A stretch of DNA of 5,200 nucleotides, taken from the NCBI GenBank assembly GCA_019244945.1, contig JAFASD010000116.1:1-5200 (forward strand), read 5' to 3'. The notes below the pieces were generated by a model. That model saw only the letters and a list, made by a program, of their open reading frames with translations, did no database searches and was not told where the DNA came from. A program made the translations under genes and the position numbers. Shown piece by piece: positions 1 to 5,200 of this stretch (the first letter of the stretch is position 1; every line of letters starts with the position of its first letter). The stretch is from Acidobacteriaceae bacterium (GTDB lineage Bacteria > Acidobacteriota > Terriglobia > Bryobacterales > Bryobacteraceae).

Positions 1-600
1 ACCAAAGCCGCCATCGTTCAAAAAGGCGCAGAGAGTTTGCCGTTGGGAACATTTCTCGGCGGTCATCCCATGGTGAGCAAAGAAAAGAGTGGCGTTCAGG
101 CCGCGGATGCGGATCTGTTTCGCGCCCGGCCCTACGTCCTCACCCCAATCGGGCCTGATACCCAAAACTCGAAGGAATTCCGCGCCTGGTTGGTCCGCAT
201 CGGGGCGAACGTGGTGGAAATGTCTCCCTCAGAGCACGACCGGATCGTCGCATTCACGTCGCATCTGCCGCAACTGGTCTCAACCTCCCTAGCCTCGACG
301 TTGGCGAAGCAGAATCAGGCCGCTTTCGCCGAAATTTTCGGCTCCGGATTGCTGGACATGACGCGCTTGGCTTTGAGTCCATCCGACTTATGGATGAGTA
401 TTTTGGCCACCAACCGGGCGGAAGTTATGGCCGCTATCAGCGCGTTTCTGGATTCCTTGACAGAATTACGCGACAGTATCTCAAACGAAGATTCCGCGCG
501 TTTTTTCGACATGGCCGCGCATTTCGCGGGGACACTGCGGAATTGCAATCTCCAGGACTCCCAAGAGCGTTTTGCGAGTTCCTTTGTGAAACAAATTTAG
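1..600 (+). CDS. tyrA: Prephenate dehydrogenase, 3' part (5' end outside window)
   Basis: This enzyme oxidatively decarboxylates prephenate to 4-hydroxyphenylpyruvate with NAD(P)+ in cytoplasmic tyrosine biosynthesis; an arogenate-using relative is possible. The frame is open from base 1, giving 199 visible residues. The first ones (TKAAIV) match the end of the family's 'STK..I' strand, so the N-terminal Rossmann nucleotide-binding half, perhaps 90 residues, lies to the left. Family landmarks follow in order: GGHPM at visible residues 20-24 (the active-site His of this family), EHDRIVAFTSHLPQ at about 78-91 with the second conserved His, and DMTRLALSPSDLW with the substrate-carboxylate Arg near 122. 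The usual HPMAG reads HPMVS here, a mild oddity. The protein stops soon after the helical dimerisation domain, with no ACT domain. An internal TTG at 37 could be mistaken for a start, but homology continues upstream of it. Family assignment is firm; the exact substrate is inferred. Confidence 0.9.
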   Translation, partial: TKAAIVQKGAESLPLGTFLGGHPMVSKEKSGVQAADADLFRARPYVLTPIGPDTQNSKEFRAWLVRIGANVVEMSPSEHDRIVAFTSHLPQLVSTSLASTLAKQNQAAFAEIFGSGLLDMTRLALSPSDLWMSILATNRAEVMAAISAFLDSLTELRDSISNEDSARFFDMAAHFAGTLRNCNLQDSQERFASSFVKQI

Positions 601-603
601 CTG

Positions 604-630
604 TTGCGAAACTGTGTAACTGCTTATAAT
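604..630 (+). promoter_or_regulatory. Candidate promoter of the Crp/Fnr regulator gene
   Basis: A perfect TATAAT lies at 625-630, 28 bp before the GTG start, in the short gap after tyrA. The best -35 match is TTGCGA at 604-609 (4 of 6), but the spacer is only 15 bp, so the promoter may be weak or activator-dependent. An imperfect dyad, GTTGC (603-607) and GTAAC (616-620), lies between the elements and could be an operator. The -10 hexamer is the solid part; the rest is inference. Confidence 0.5.
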
Positions 631-643
631 ACGAGATGACCCC

Positions 644-650
644 AGGAGAG
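644..650 (+). promoter_or_regulatory. Ribosome binding site deciding the GTG start at 658
   Basis: AGGAGAG is followed by a 7-nt spacer and GTG at 658. No ATG competes nearby in this frame, so this strong Shine-Dalgarno sequence fixes the GTG as the start of the Crp/Fnr regulator. Confidence 0.8.
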
Positions 651-657
651 TTTTACT

Positions 658-1347
658 GTGACCCCTCTTTCATCTGTTATCCGAAGCGCTTTGCTTCCTT
701 CCGCTGACGTAAGCCGCCTTACAGCACTCCGCCGCTCAACTTCCCTGTTTTCGCAGGGCCAGGTAGCCGATTCTCTATACTTCCTCGAGGACGGGCTAGT
801 TAAGTTAACGCGCACGAACAATAATGGAAACCGGATAATCCTTGTCATCTGTGGACCTGGTCACTTAGTTGGAGAAGACGTATTATCCGAAGAATCGCAG
901 AGTTACTCCGCCGAAGCGGAGGTGTTAACTACCGCAACGCTCTTCCGAATTCCGCGAGAAGCGCTCTCCCACGCTATGTCCACCAATGCTGAGCTCTCGG
1001 CTGCGCTGGTTAGCTATTTGCTGCAGCGCAAGCTCGCATTGGCAGAAAAGGTCGAATTGCTCTGTCTGCATGACGTGGAATACCGAATTCTTCACTATCT
1101 TGCCGAGCTCTCTGCTTTAGTTAAACCGCTTACAGACGGTGACGGATATCAACTCCCGATCACACAGCTAGAGTTGGCCGATCTGATTGGGGCAACCCGC
1201 GAAACCACTTCTACGACCCTAAATCAATTGGAGCGCCGAGGGTTGGTGAAGCTGTCGAGACGCCTCTTAACCATTCCGTCCCCAGTTATGCTCCGCAGCG
1301 CTGCAACCGCGAAAGCTGAACCGAGTCAAGGAGCCGCACCGGCGTAA
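658..1347 (+). CDS. Crp/Fnr-family transcriptional regulator
   Basis: A 229-residue cytoplasmic DNA-binding regulator of usual family length. Residues about 15-105 form the cyclic-nucleotide-binding-type beta-roll (SLYFLEDGLVKL, then GPGHLVGE at 67-73). Residues about 108-135 are the dimerisation helix, and 168-205 the Crp-type winged helix-turn-helix, with recognition helix starting at ATRETTSTTLNQLE. The Arg-Glu pair that contacts DNA in E. coli CRP is kept (R181, E182), while the position matching CRP Arg185 is Thr. The Arg-Ser pair that holds the cAMP phosphate in CRP is not present: the sequence reads QSYSAEAEV. There is also no N-terminal cysteine cluster for an Fe-S centre as in FNR. 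The ligand is therefore unknown, and this may be neither a cAMP nor an oxygen sensor. The Ala/Pro-rich tail (216-229) looks disordered. It appears monocistronic, with its own promoter and Shine-Dalgarno sequence. Family is certain; signal and targets are not. Confidence 0.93.
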   Translation: MTPLSSVIRSALLPSADVSRLTALRRSTSLFSQGQVADSLYFLEDGLVKLTRTNNNGNRIILVICGPGHLVGEDVLSEESQSYSAEAEVLTTATLFRIPREALSHAMSTNAELSAALVSYLLQRKLALAEKVELLCLHDVEYRILHYLAELSALVKPLTDGDGYQLPITQLELADLIGATRETTSTTLNQLERRGLVKLSRRLLTIPSPVMLRSAATAKAEPSQGAAPA

Positions 1348-1439
1348 ACTGTCGCGCGCCTCTCGCGATCTGGGTAGACAACTGAACCGGTCTAGGACTT
1401 TTCTGTCCCGATGAGTACTTCTAGAACTTCAGGGCAATC

Positions 1440-1454
1440 TCAGTAAGATACTGA
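1440..1454. repeat. Inverted repeat TCAGTA-AGA-TACTGA upstream of csp promoter
   Basis: Perfect 6-bp arms (1440-1445 and 1449-1454) surround a 3-nt centre. The dyad lies 15 bp upstream of the proposed csp -35 element and is followed by a T-rich stretch (1461-1471). It could be a protein-binding site for the csp promoter, or the stem of a weak terminator for the upstream regulator gene. It does not resemble a Crp/Fnr site (TGTGA-N6-TCACA). Its function is not known. Confidence 0.35.
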
Positions 1455-1469
1455 TTCCAATCTTTTTTC

Positions 1470-1498
1470 TTGCCCAGAGCGCCTCAATCTGCTACAGT
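1470..1498 (+). promoter_or_regulatory. Candidate sigma70 promoter of the cold-shock gene
   Basis: TTGCCC (1470-1475, 4 of 6 to consensus) and TACAGT (1493-1498, 4 of 6) are separated by exactly 17 bp. Initiation would fall near 1505, giving an untranslated leader of about 125 nt. Long leaders are typical of cold-shock genes of the cspA type. The elements are seen; the start site is inferred. Confidence 0.5.
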
Positions 1499-1504
1499 GT
1501 ATTC

Positions 1505-1630
1505 CAGATTTTTCGATGCAAGCTGGTTGTACTCCTGCGAGCCCAAACGACCATCGGGAGGGCTTAGCTCTCCTGATATTCGCGACGGGTGAGTGGGCAT
1601 TCATCTCGCATCAATAACAGGAGATTAGCA
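1505..1630 (+). promoter_or_regulatory. Structured leader of the cold-shock mRNA, possible RNA switch
   Basis: A 9-bp hairpin can form from 1555-1563 and 1567-1575 with a UUA triloop and two G-U pairs; it has no T-tract, so it is not a terminator. Its 3' arm contains TCTCCTG (1569-1575), a perfect complement of CAGGAGA (1618-1624), the csp Shine-Dalgarno region. A second copy, CTCCTG, lies at 1532-1537. GATGC (1515-1519) and GCATC (1608-1612) could close the whole domain. Pairing of either copy with the Shine-Dalgarno sequence would block translation; the local hairpin would free it. No match to the E. coli cspA 'cold box' was seen. The pairings are read from sequence; a temperature switch is inference. 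Confidence 0.4.
1619..1624 (+). promoter_or_regulatory. Ribosome binding site deciding the csp GTG start
   Basis: AGGAGA with a 6-nt spacer precedes GTG at 1631. A longer in-frame reading from GTG 1589 exists, but it would add 14 residues absent from the family and put this Shine-Dalgarno sequence inside the gene. The 1631 start is clearly better. Confidence 0.85.
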
Positions 1631-1834
1631 GTGAGAGAAAAAGGTGTTGTCAAATGGTTTAATGCCGCAAAGGGCTACGGATTTATCCAACGCTCGAACG
1701 GCGATGATGTGTTCGTCCACTTCTCGGCGATCAACATGAATGGTTACCGGACACTTGAGGAGGGTGCGGAGGTGGAGTTCGAGGTCAAGCGCGGCCCCAA
1801 AGGCCTGCAGGCTGAGAACGTCGCTCGCCCGTAA
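1631..1834 (+). CDS. Cold-shock protein, CspA family
   Basis: A 67-residue single-domain OB-fold protein that binds single-stranded RNA and DNA and acts as an RNA chaperone and transcription antiterminator in the cytoplasm. The whole protein is the cold-shock domain: GVVKWFN at 5-11, RNP1 KGYGFI at 14-19, RNP2 VFVHF at 27-31, and the closing strand GPKGLQAENV at 55-64. Length is typical (66-70 residues). The start is GTG, chosen because of the Shine-Dalgarno sequence at 1619-1624 and because the first residues, MREKGVVKWF, match the family N-terminus. It is monocistronic: its own promoter lies about 130 bp upstream and a strong terminator follows. Whether it is cold-induced or constitutive cannot be told from the protein, since many bacteria carry several copies. 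The long structured leader points towards post-transcriptional control. Confidence 0.95.
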   Translation: MREKGVVKWFNAAKGYGFIQRSNGDDVFVHFSAINMNGYRTLEEGAEVEFEVKRGPKGLQAENVARP

Positions 1835-1856
1835 AAGAAGAAAACCAGCGTAATCC

Positions 1857-1901
1857 GGCCGCCGGACGATTGCTAGAAAGTTCGGCGGCCTTTCTGTTTT
1901 T
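1857..1901 (+). terminator. Intrinsic terminator after the cold-shock gene
   Basis: GGCCGCCGGA (1857-1866) pairs with TTCGGCGGCC (1881-1890) over 10 bp with one G-U pair. The loop is 14 nt, and the stem is followed at once by a T-rich run, TTTCTGTTTTT (1891-1901). It lies 22 bp after the csp stop and separates csp from the downstream methyltransferase operon. Confidence 0.85.
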
Positions 1902-1947
1902 GGCCAGAACCCTTACACCCCTTGAGTTCGTTCTCCTCTTCCCTTAA

Positions 1948-3405
1948 ATGCTTCGCGTAACTTCGTTTGAAGCGGTACATTCGCTCGGTAAGTTCCTTCG
2001 AGATTCCGGCTATGACGTCGCTCATTTAGGTAACGAATTCGGGTTGGAGCACAGCCTCCACGCGAAGCTGGATAATCTCGAACCGCTCCTCTACAGAACC
2101 TCCGGCGATACGCGATTGCATTCGCTGGCGCGACTGTTTTTCGTCGGCGTCCCGGTCGCCATTGAAATCTGCCGATCGTTGATTCCAGAAGAGATTTTGA
2201 CAACCTTCCTCGAAACCGGCGCACTGAAGCAAATCGGCGCCCAAATCGAACCTCAGTGCCTTTTCGTGCCGTTCGCGAATTTGCTTGCGGTTTGCGATAC
2301 CACGAGCCATCGCAAAGATAATCCCGATCTCGTGGTTGGTCCGAGTCTCGCCACGAAACTGATCTCCAGAGTGACCCTGCACGAGCCGTCCGAGGCGACT
2401 CTCGACATCGGGACCGGCAGCGGAATTCTCGCCCTCGAAGCAGCTTCCTACAGTAAGCGAGTAGTTGCAACCGACATAAACTGTCGGGCTGTCGAATTTG
2501 CAACGTTTGGGGCTGCGCTCAACGGCATCACAAATCTGACGGCCGTTTGTGGAGACGCTTTCGCCCCAGTGACCGGACAAAGGTTTTCGCGAATCATCGC
2601 CAACCCGCCCTTCTTCATAACGCCCGGTAAGAAACATACCTATTCCGATAGTCCTATCGAGCTAGACGGCTTTTGCAGGCAGCTCGCGAAGGAAGCGCCT
2701 CATTATCTCGAAGAGGGCGGCGTTTTCCAAATGCTCTGCGAGTGGGCCCAAGTAAGCGGCCAGCCCTGGCAGGACCGGATTCGGGATTGGGTTGCCGAAT
2801 CCAGTTGTGACGTACTGGTGCTAAAGGGAATGCAGAAAAAACCGGCCGATTACGCTGAAACGCGGGTCAATGAAGCCGTTCTCATGCACGGCGGGTCGGC
2901 TGGCCACTCCTTTAACGAGCGGATCAGTTACTTTCAGGAACGAGGTGTTGAAAGCATCGTCGGCGGCGTGATTATCATGCGTAAGCGAGCAGGCTCGAAT
3001 TGGGTTTCTATCATTTCTTCGGACGGGCTCGGCGAGGCCGCCGGCTACTCTGTTCGCGAACGCTTCGACGCGCTCGATTTTGTCAGTTCCAGATCAGATG
3101 CCGAGATGCTCAATACGAAGTTTCTCCTTTCTACAGATGCCGTTCTCGAACAGCGGCAAGCCTTGACTCAGCGGGGCTGGCAATTTATCTCGATTCAGCT
3201 AGTAACCTCCCAAGGTCTCCTAGACCGCTTGAATCTGGATGAGACCGTCGCTAAGTTTATCCCTCTTTTTGACGGGAGCCGCAAGCTCATCGAAATCGCA
3301 GAAAGCGTTTCTGCCTCGCTCGAAATCCCAACGCAAGAAGCCGAGCAGAAGTGCCTGCAGTTGGTGCGCCGCCTATTGCAAGGCAACTTCGCAAAGCCGC
3401 TTTGA
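1948..3405 (+). CDS. Class I SAM methyltransferase, DUF7059/MTS/DUF7782 type, target unknown
   Basis: A 485-residue protein in three parts. Residues 1-115 form an N-terminal helical domain (GKFLRDSGYDVAHLG..., LARLFFVGVPV), as in the DUF7059 family. Residues about 125-345 are a Rossmann methyltransferase: motif I LDIGTGSG (152-159), acidic VATDIN (173-178), and motif IV NPPF (219-222). NPPF is the signature of HemK/PrmC, RsmC and TrmN6-like enzymes that methylate amide or amino nitrogens. The stretch HTYSD...CRQLAKEAPHYLEEGG (230-258) and SYFQERGVESI (327-337) are also typical of this subgroup. The last ~60 residues (LDETVAKFIPLFDGSRKLIEIAE...) look like a small winged-helix or PqqD-like domain. 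A stop codon directly precedes ATG 1948, so the protein cannot start earlier, yet no Shine-Dalgarno sequence is visible. First gene of an apparent operon, 21 nt before the aldo/keto reductase. Methyltransferase activity is near certain; protein, RNA or small-molecule target is unknown. Confidence 0.88.
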   Translation: MLRVTSFEAVHSLGKFLRDSGYDVAHLGNEFGLEHSLHAKLDNLEPLLYRTSGDTRLHSLARLFFVGVPVAIEICRSLIPEEILTTFLETGALKQIGAQIEPQCLFVPFANLLAVCDTTSHRKDNPDLVVGPSLATKLISRVTLHEPSEATLDIGTGSGILALEAASYSKRVVATDINCRAVEFATFGAALNGITNLTAVCGDAFAPVTGQRFSRIIANPPFFITPGKKHTYSDSPIELDGFCRQLAKEAPHYLEEGGVFQMLCEWAQVSGQPWQDRIRDWVAESSCDVLVLKGMQKKPADYAETRVNEAVLMHGGSAGHSFNERISYFQERGVESIVGGVIIMRKRAGSNWVSIISSDGLGEAAGYSVRERFDALDFVSSRSDAEMLNTKFLLSTDAVLEQRQALTQRGWQFISIQLVTSQGLLDRLNLDETVAKFIPLFDGSRKLIEIAESVSASLEIPTQEAEQKCLQLVRRLLQGNFAKPL

Positions 3406-3414
3406 ATCCATGAA

Positions 3415-3423
3415 AAGGAAGGG
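3415..3423 (+). promoter_or_regulatory. Ribosome binding site of the aldo/keto reductase gene
   Basis: The purine run AAGGAAGGG lies in the 21-nt gap after the methyltransferase stop, with its AGGA core (3416-3419) 7 nt before ATG 3427. An ATG at 3410 is in another frame and is not used. This supports independent re-initiation within a shared transcript. Confidence 0.7.
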
Positions 3424-3426
3424 ACT

Positions 3427-4395
3427 ATGCACTATCGAAAATTAGGCGCTACGGAAGCGGAAGTCAGTGAAATTGGATTTGGAGCTTGGGGAATCGGAGG
3501 CAATCAATGGCAGGGCGGCAAAGACGAAGAGTCGATGCGAGCTCTGACGCGGGCGTTTGAGCTCGGAGTCAACTTCATCGATACTGCACTCGCCTATGGC
3601 GACGGACACAGCGAGCAGTTGGTCGGACGCGCGATCCGGGAAGTTTTCCGAAAAACGTTGGTAGCGACTAAAATTCCGCCGAAGAATCGCATATGGCCCG
3701 CTTCCTCCTCGACTCCCGTTGAAGACATTTTCCCTTACGACTACATCATTCGATGCACGGAAGAGAGTCTGAAAAACCTCGGAGTTGAGCAGATCTATCT
3801 TCAGCAGTTTCACGTCTGGACTGATGCGTGGACGCACACGGAAGAGTGGCGGCGAGCCATTGAGAATTTAAGGACCAGCGGAAAGGTGCGCTATTTCGGC
3901 ATATCCATCTCCGAGCACGACCCTGATTCGGCGCTCGAGGCGATAAAGACCGGCGCGATCACGGCCGTTCAAGTGATTTACAACATCTTCGATCAAACAC
4001 CCGAGAAGAATCTCTTCCCTCTATGCCAGGAGAGAAAGATCGGAGTTCTGGCCCGGGTGCCACTCGATGAAGGCGGTCTGACCGGAAACATCACTGAAGA
4101 CACTCAGTTTGAGCCAGGTGAATTCCGCGATATGTACTTCCGAGGTGATCGCAAGAAGCAGGTTGTGGAACATGTGGAGGCGCTCAAACGCGATCTCGCC
4201 GGAGTGCCTGGAACATTGGCGGAAATCGCTCTGCGCTTCTGCCTTTCTCATCGGGCCGTTACAACTGTCATTCCGGGTATGCGGCGGGTTGCGACAGTTG
4301 AAAGCAGTTGTCGCGCCGCGACAGCCGGCATGCTCGATGAAAAGACCTTGGCCATTCTCAAGCGTCACGCCTGGAATCGCAACTTCTACGAATGA
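3427..4395 (+). CDS. Aldo/keto reductase
   Basis: A 322-residue cytoplasmic NAD(P)H-dependent oxidoreductase with a TIM-barrel fold, near the usual family length. The full catalytic tetrad is visible: D52 and Y57 in NFIDTALAYGDGHSE, K82 in VATKIPP, and H129 in QQFHVW. Cofactor-side motifs follow: GKVRYFGIS (152-160), VQVIYNIFDQ (181-190), and the nucleotide-binding VIPGMRRVATVE (281-292). The N-terminus (MHYRKLGATEAEVSEIGFGAWGIGG) is complete, so ATG 3427 is secure. The sequence lacks the C-terminal cysteine cluster of the Fe-S subgroup of these proteins. An insert after the catalytic Lys (about 86-103, KNRIWPASSSTPVEDIFP) is longer than in simple members and may shape the substrate pocket. 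It lies between a methyltransferase and a phosphoesterase, probably in one operon. The substrate (aldehyde, ketone or sugar) cannot be told from sequence. Confidence 0.93.
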   Translation: MHYRKLGATEAEVSEIGFGAWGIGGNQWQGGKDEESMRALTRAFELGVNFIDTALAYGDGHSEQLVGRAIREVFRKTLVATKIPPKNRIWPASSSTPVEDIFPYDYIIRCTEESLKNLGVEQIYLQQFHVWTDAWTHTEEWRRAIENLRTSGKVRYFGISISEHDPDSALEAIKTGAITAVQVIYNIFDQTPEKNLFPLCQERKIGVLARVPLDEGGLTGNITEDTQFEPGEFRDMYFRGDRKKQVVEHVEALKRDLAGVPGTLAEIALRFCLSHRAVTTVIPGMRRVATVESSCRAATAGMLDEKTLAILKRHAWNRNFYE

Positions 4396-4398
4396 GAA

Positions 4399-4947
4399 AT
4401 GCGCATTGCGATCCTTTCCGACATCCACGACAACTTATGGAACTTGGCGGCCGCGCTCGAAGCTGTTCGAGATGCGGATACCCTGATCTGTTGCGGCGAT
4501 TTATGCTCCCCCTTCGTTATCGATGAGCTGGCGCAGTTCGAAAGAGATATTCACATCGTTTTCGGCAACAACGATGCGGACTTGTATCGCATCACTCTGA
4601 AGGCCGCGAAAAGACCAAAGTGCAAGCTGCACGGTGAGTTATTCCAAGCAACTTTCGATCAGCGGCGCTTAGCCGTGAATCACTTCGACTATCTGGCGCG
4701 CCCTTTGGCTAAATCAGGAGATTATGACGTGGTTTGTTTCGGCCACAATCACGAGTTCGAAATTTCGCGGGAAGGATCTTGCCTGCTCATTAATCCCGGC
4801 GCAATCATGGGGGCCAAGTTCTCGAGCGGCAAATGGGAGAACACTCCCGCAACTTTTGTGATCTACGACACCGCGACGAATACTGTCGAAGCTTTCGAAT
4901 TAGACCGGGAGAACAAAGCCATTCCGCTGCGCCGGAGTTTTGATTAG
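4399..4947 (+). CDS. Metallophosphoesterase, YfcE/MJ0936 family
   Basis: A 182-residue calcineurin-like phosphodiesterase that would hydrolyse phosphodiester or phosphomonoester bonds with two metal ions, often Mn2+ or Ni2+. All metal and catalytic motifs are in order: D8 and H10 in SDIHDN, GD at 33-34, GNND at 56-59, H95 in AVNHFDY, and GHNH at 115-118. The typical LINPGA strand follows at 130-135. Family members usually have an HGH-type sequence at the fourth motif; here it is NHF, with the metal-binding His kept. Length is usual for this compact one-domain family. The gene starts 3 nt after the aldo/keto reductase stop with only a weak GAG upstream, so it is probably translated by coupling. 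Its stop codon overlaps that of the opposing SPOR gene. Substrate is unknown; small artificial phosphodiesters are the only known substrates of many relatives. Confidence 0.92.
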   Translation: MRIAILSDIHDNLWNLAAALEAVRDADTLICCGDLCSPFVIDELAQFERDIHIVFGNNDADLYRITLKAAKRPKCKLHGELFQATFDQRRLAVNHFDYLARPLAKSGDYDVVCFGHNHEFEISREGSCLLINPGAIMGAKFSSGKWENTPATFVIYDTATNTVEAFELDRENKAIPLRRSFD

Positions 4948-5200
4948 TCCCTGTAATTTTGGATATATGCGTCCCGAGGTAGTCCCATGCTCAGCACCCT
5001 CCTGCGGAGTCTTACGGCTTGCTCATAATTCATCTTGCCGCCAGCAACAACTAAGTAGACGGATTTCTGGCCTTCGGGACTAAATACCTCTGCATTGAGT
5101 TGCCGATGCTTCTGGTTGAGGGATTGCGTCATGTTTCGGGCGTCCTCGGCGCGACCGTACGTGTAGAGGACGACTCGCCAGATCGGTCCTTTCACTGTGG
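4944..5200 (-). CDS. SPOR-domain protein, C-terminal end (5' part outside window)
   Basis: The frame is open to the right edge, giving 84 visible residues plus stop. They form one SPOR-like repeat: IWRVVLYTYGRAEDARNM (first strand and helix), then AEVFSPEG, VYLVVAGGKMNYEQAVRLRR, and the ending GLPRDAYIQNYRD. SPOR domains bind peptidoglycan stripped of stem peptides, usually at division septa, and sit at the C-terminus of larger membrane or periplasmic proteins. A GTG at 5193-5195 could be read as a start, but it has no visible upstream context and would leave no export signal. I therefore read this as the tail of a longer protein. In Acidobacteriota such tails occur on membrane or kinase-like proteins, from memory and not checked. 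The stop codon interlocks with that of the phosphoesterase gene. Confidence 0.75.
   Translation of the reverse strand, partial: TVKGPIWRVVLYTYGRAEDARNMTQSLNQKHRQLNAEVFSPEGQKSVYLVVAGGKMNYEQAVRLRRRVLSMGLPRDAYIQNYRD

Noticed and set aside
1352..1368. TCGCG...CGCGA stem just after the Crp/Fnr gene as a terminator
   Set aside because: Only 5 bp and no T-run follows; a real terminator for this gene is not evident.
1419..1426. Palindrome TTCTAGAA in the csp upstream region
   Set aside because: Eight bases, no extension of symmetry and no match to a known operator; expected by chance.
1589..1630. N-terminal extension of the cold-shock protein from GTG 1589
   Set aside because: It adds 14 residues not seen in the family and would bury the good Shine-Dalgarno sequence at 1619-1624 inside the gene.
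1913..2637. Long open frames on the - strand (about 196 and 203 codons) opposite the methyltransferase gene
   Set aside because: They are rich in Arg, Ser and Gly with no recognisable domain, lie antisense to a gene with clear family motifs, and lack ribosome sites; they are by-products of its codon bias.
1..5200. Defence system, prophage, transposon, CRISPR or tRNA content
   Set aside because: No repeat array, integrase, transposase, terminal repeat or cloverleaf was seen; the genes are ordinary metabolic and regulatory ones.

Overview
The window looks like chromosomal DNA of a Gram-negative-type bacterium, most likely an Acidobacteriota (Terriglobia-like) genome. That placement is inferred from gene style: a SPOR-type C-terminus ending in 'GLPRDAYIQNY', a DUF7059-type methyltransferase, and CspA and Crp/Fnr proteins of soil-bacterium type. 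No marker gene confirms it. I see no tRNA, rRNA, CRISPR array, insertion sequence or other sign of a mobile element.

Layout. (1) 1-600 is the 3' part of a prephenate dehydrogenase gene (tyrosine biosynthesis), cut by the left edge. (2) A 57-bp gap with a perfect TATAAT and a good Shine-Dalgarno sequence leads into a Crp/Fnr-family regulator (658-1347, GTG start). (3) A 283-bp gap (1348-1630) holds a small inverted repeat, a plausible sigma70 promoter (TTGCCC-N17-TACAGT) and a leader of about 125 nt. It precedes a 67-aa cold-shock protein (1631-1834, GTG start), which is closed by a clear intrinsic terminator (1857-1901). (4) 1948-4947 is a compact three-gene run on the + strand with gaps of 21 and 3 nt. 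It encodes a two-domain SAM-dependent methyltransferase with a winged-helix-like tail, an aldo/keto reductase and a YfcE/MJ0936-type metallophosphoesterase. (5) 4944-5200 (- strand) is the C-terminal end of a SPOR-domain protein, whose stop codon interlocks with that of the phosphoesterase.

How the genes relate. TyrA, the Crp/Fnr regulator and the cold-shock gene look like separate transcription units. The last three + strand genes look like one operon, but their substrates are unknown and I cannot assign a shared pathway. The two points most worth following are the csp leader and the methyltransferase. The leader has two stretches complementary to the csp Shine-Dalgarno sequence, and one lies inside a 9-bp triloop hairpin, which suggests a possible RNA switch. 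The methyltransferase's last ~60 residues resemble PqqD-like or winged-helix peptide-binding folds and may select its target.
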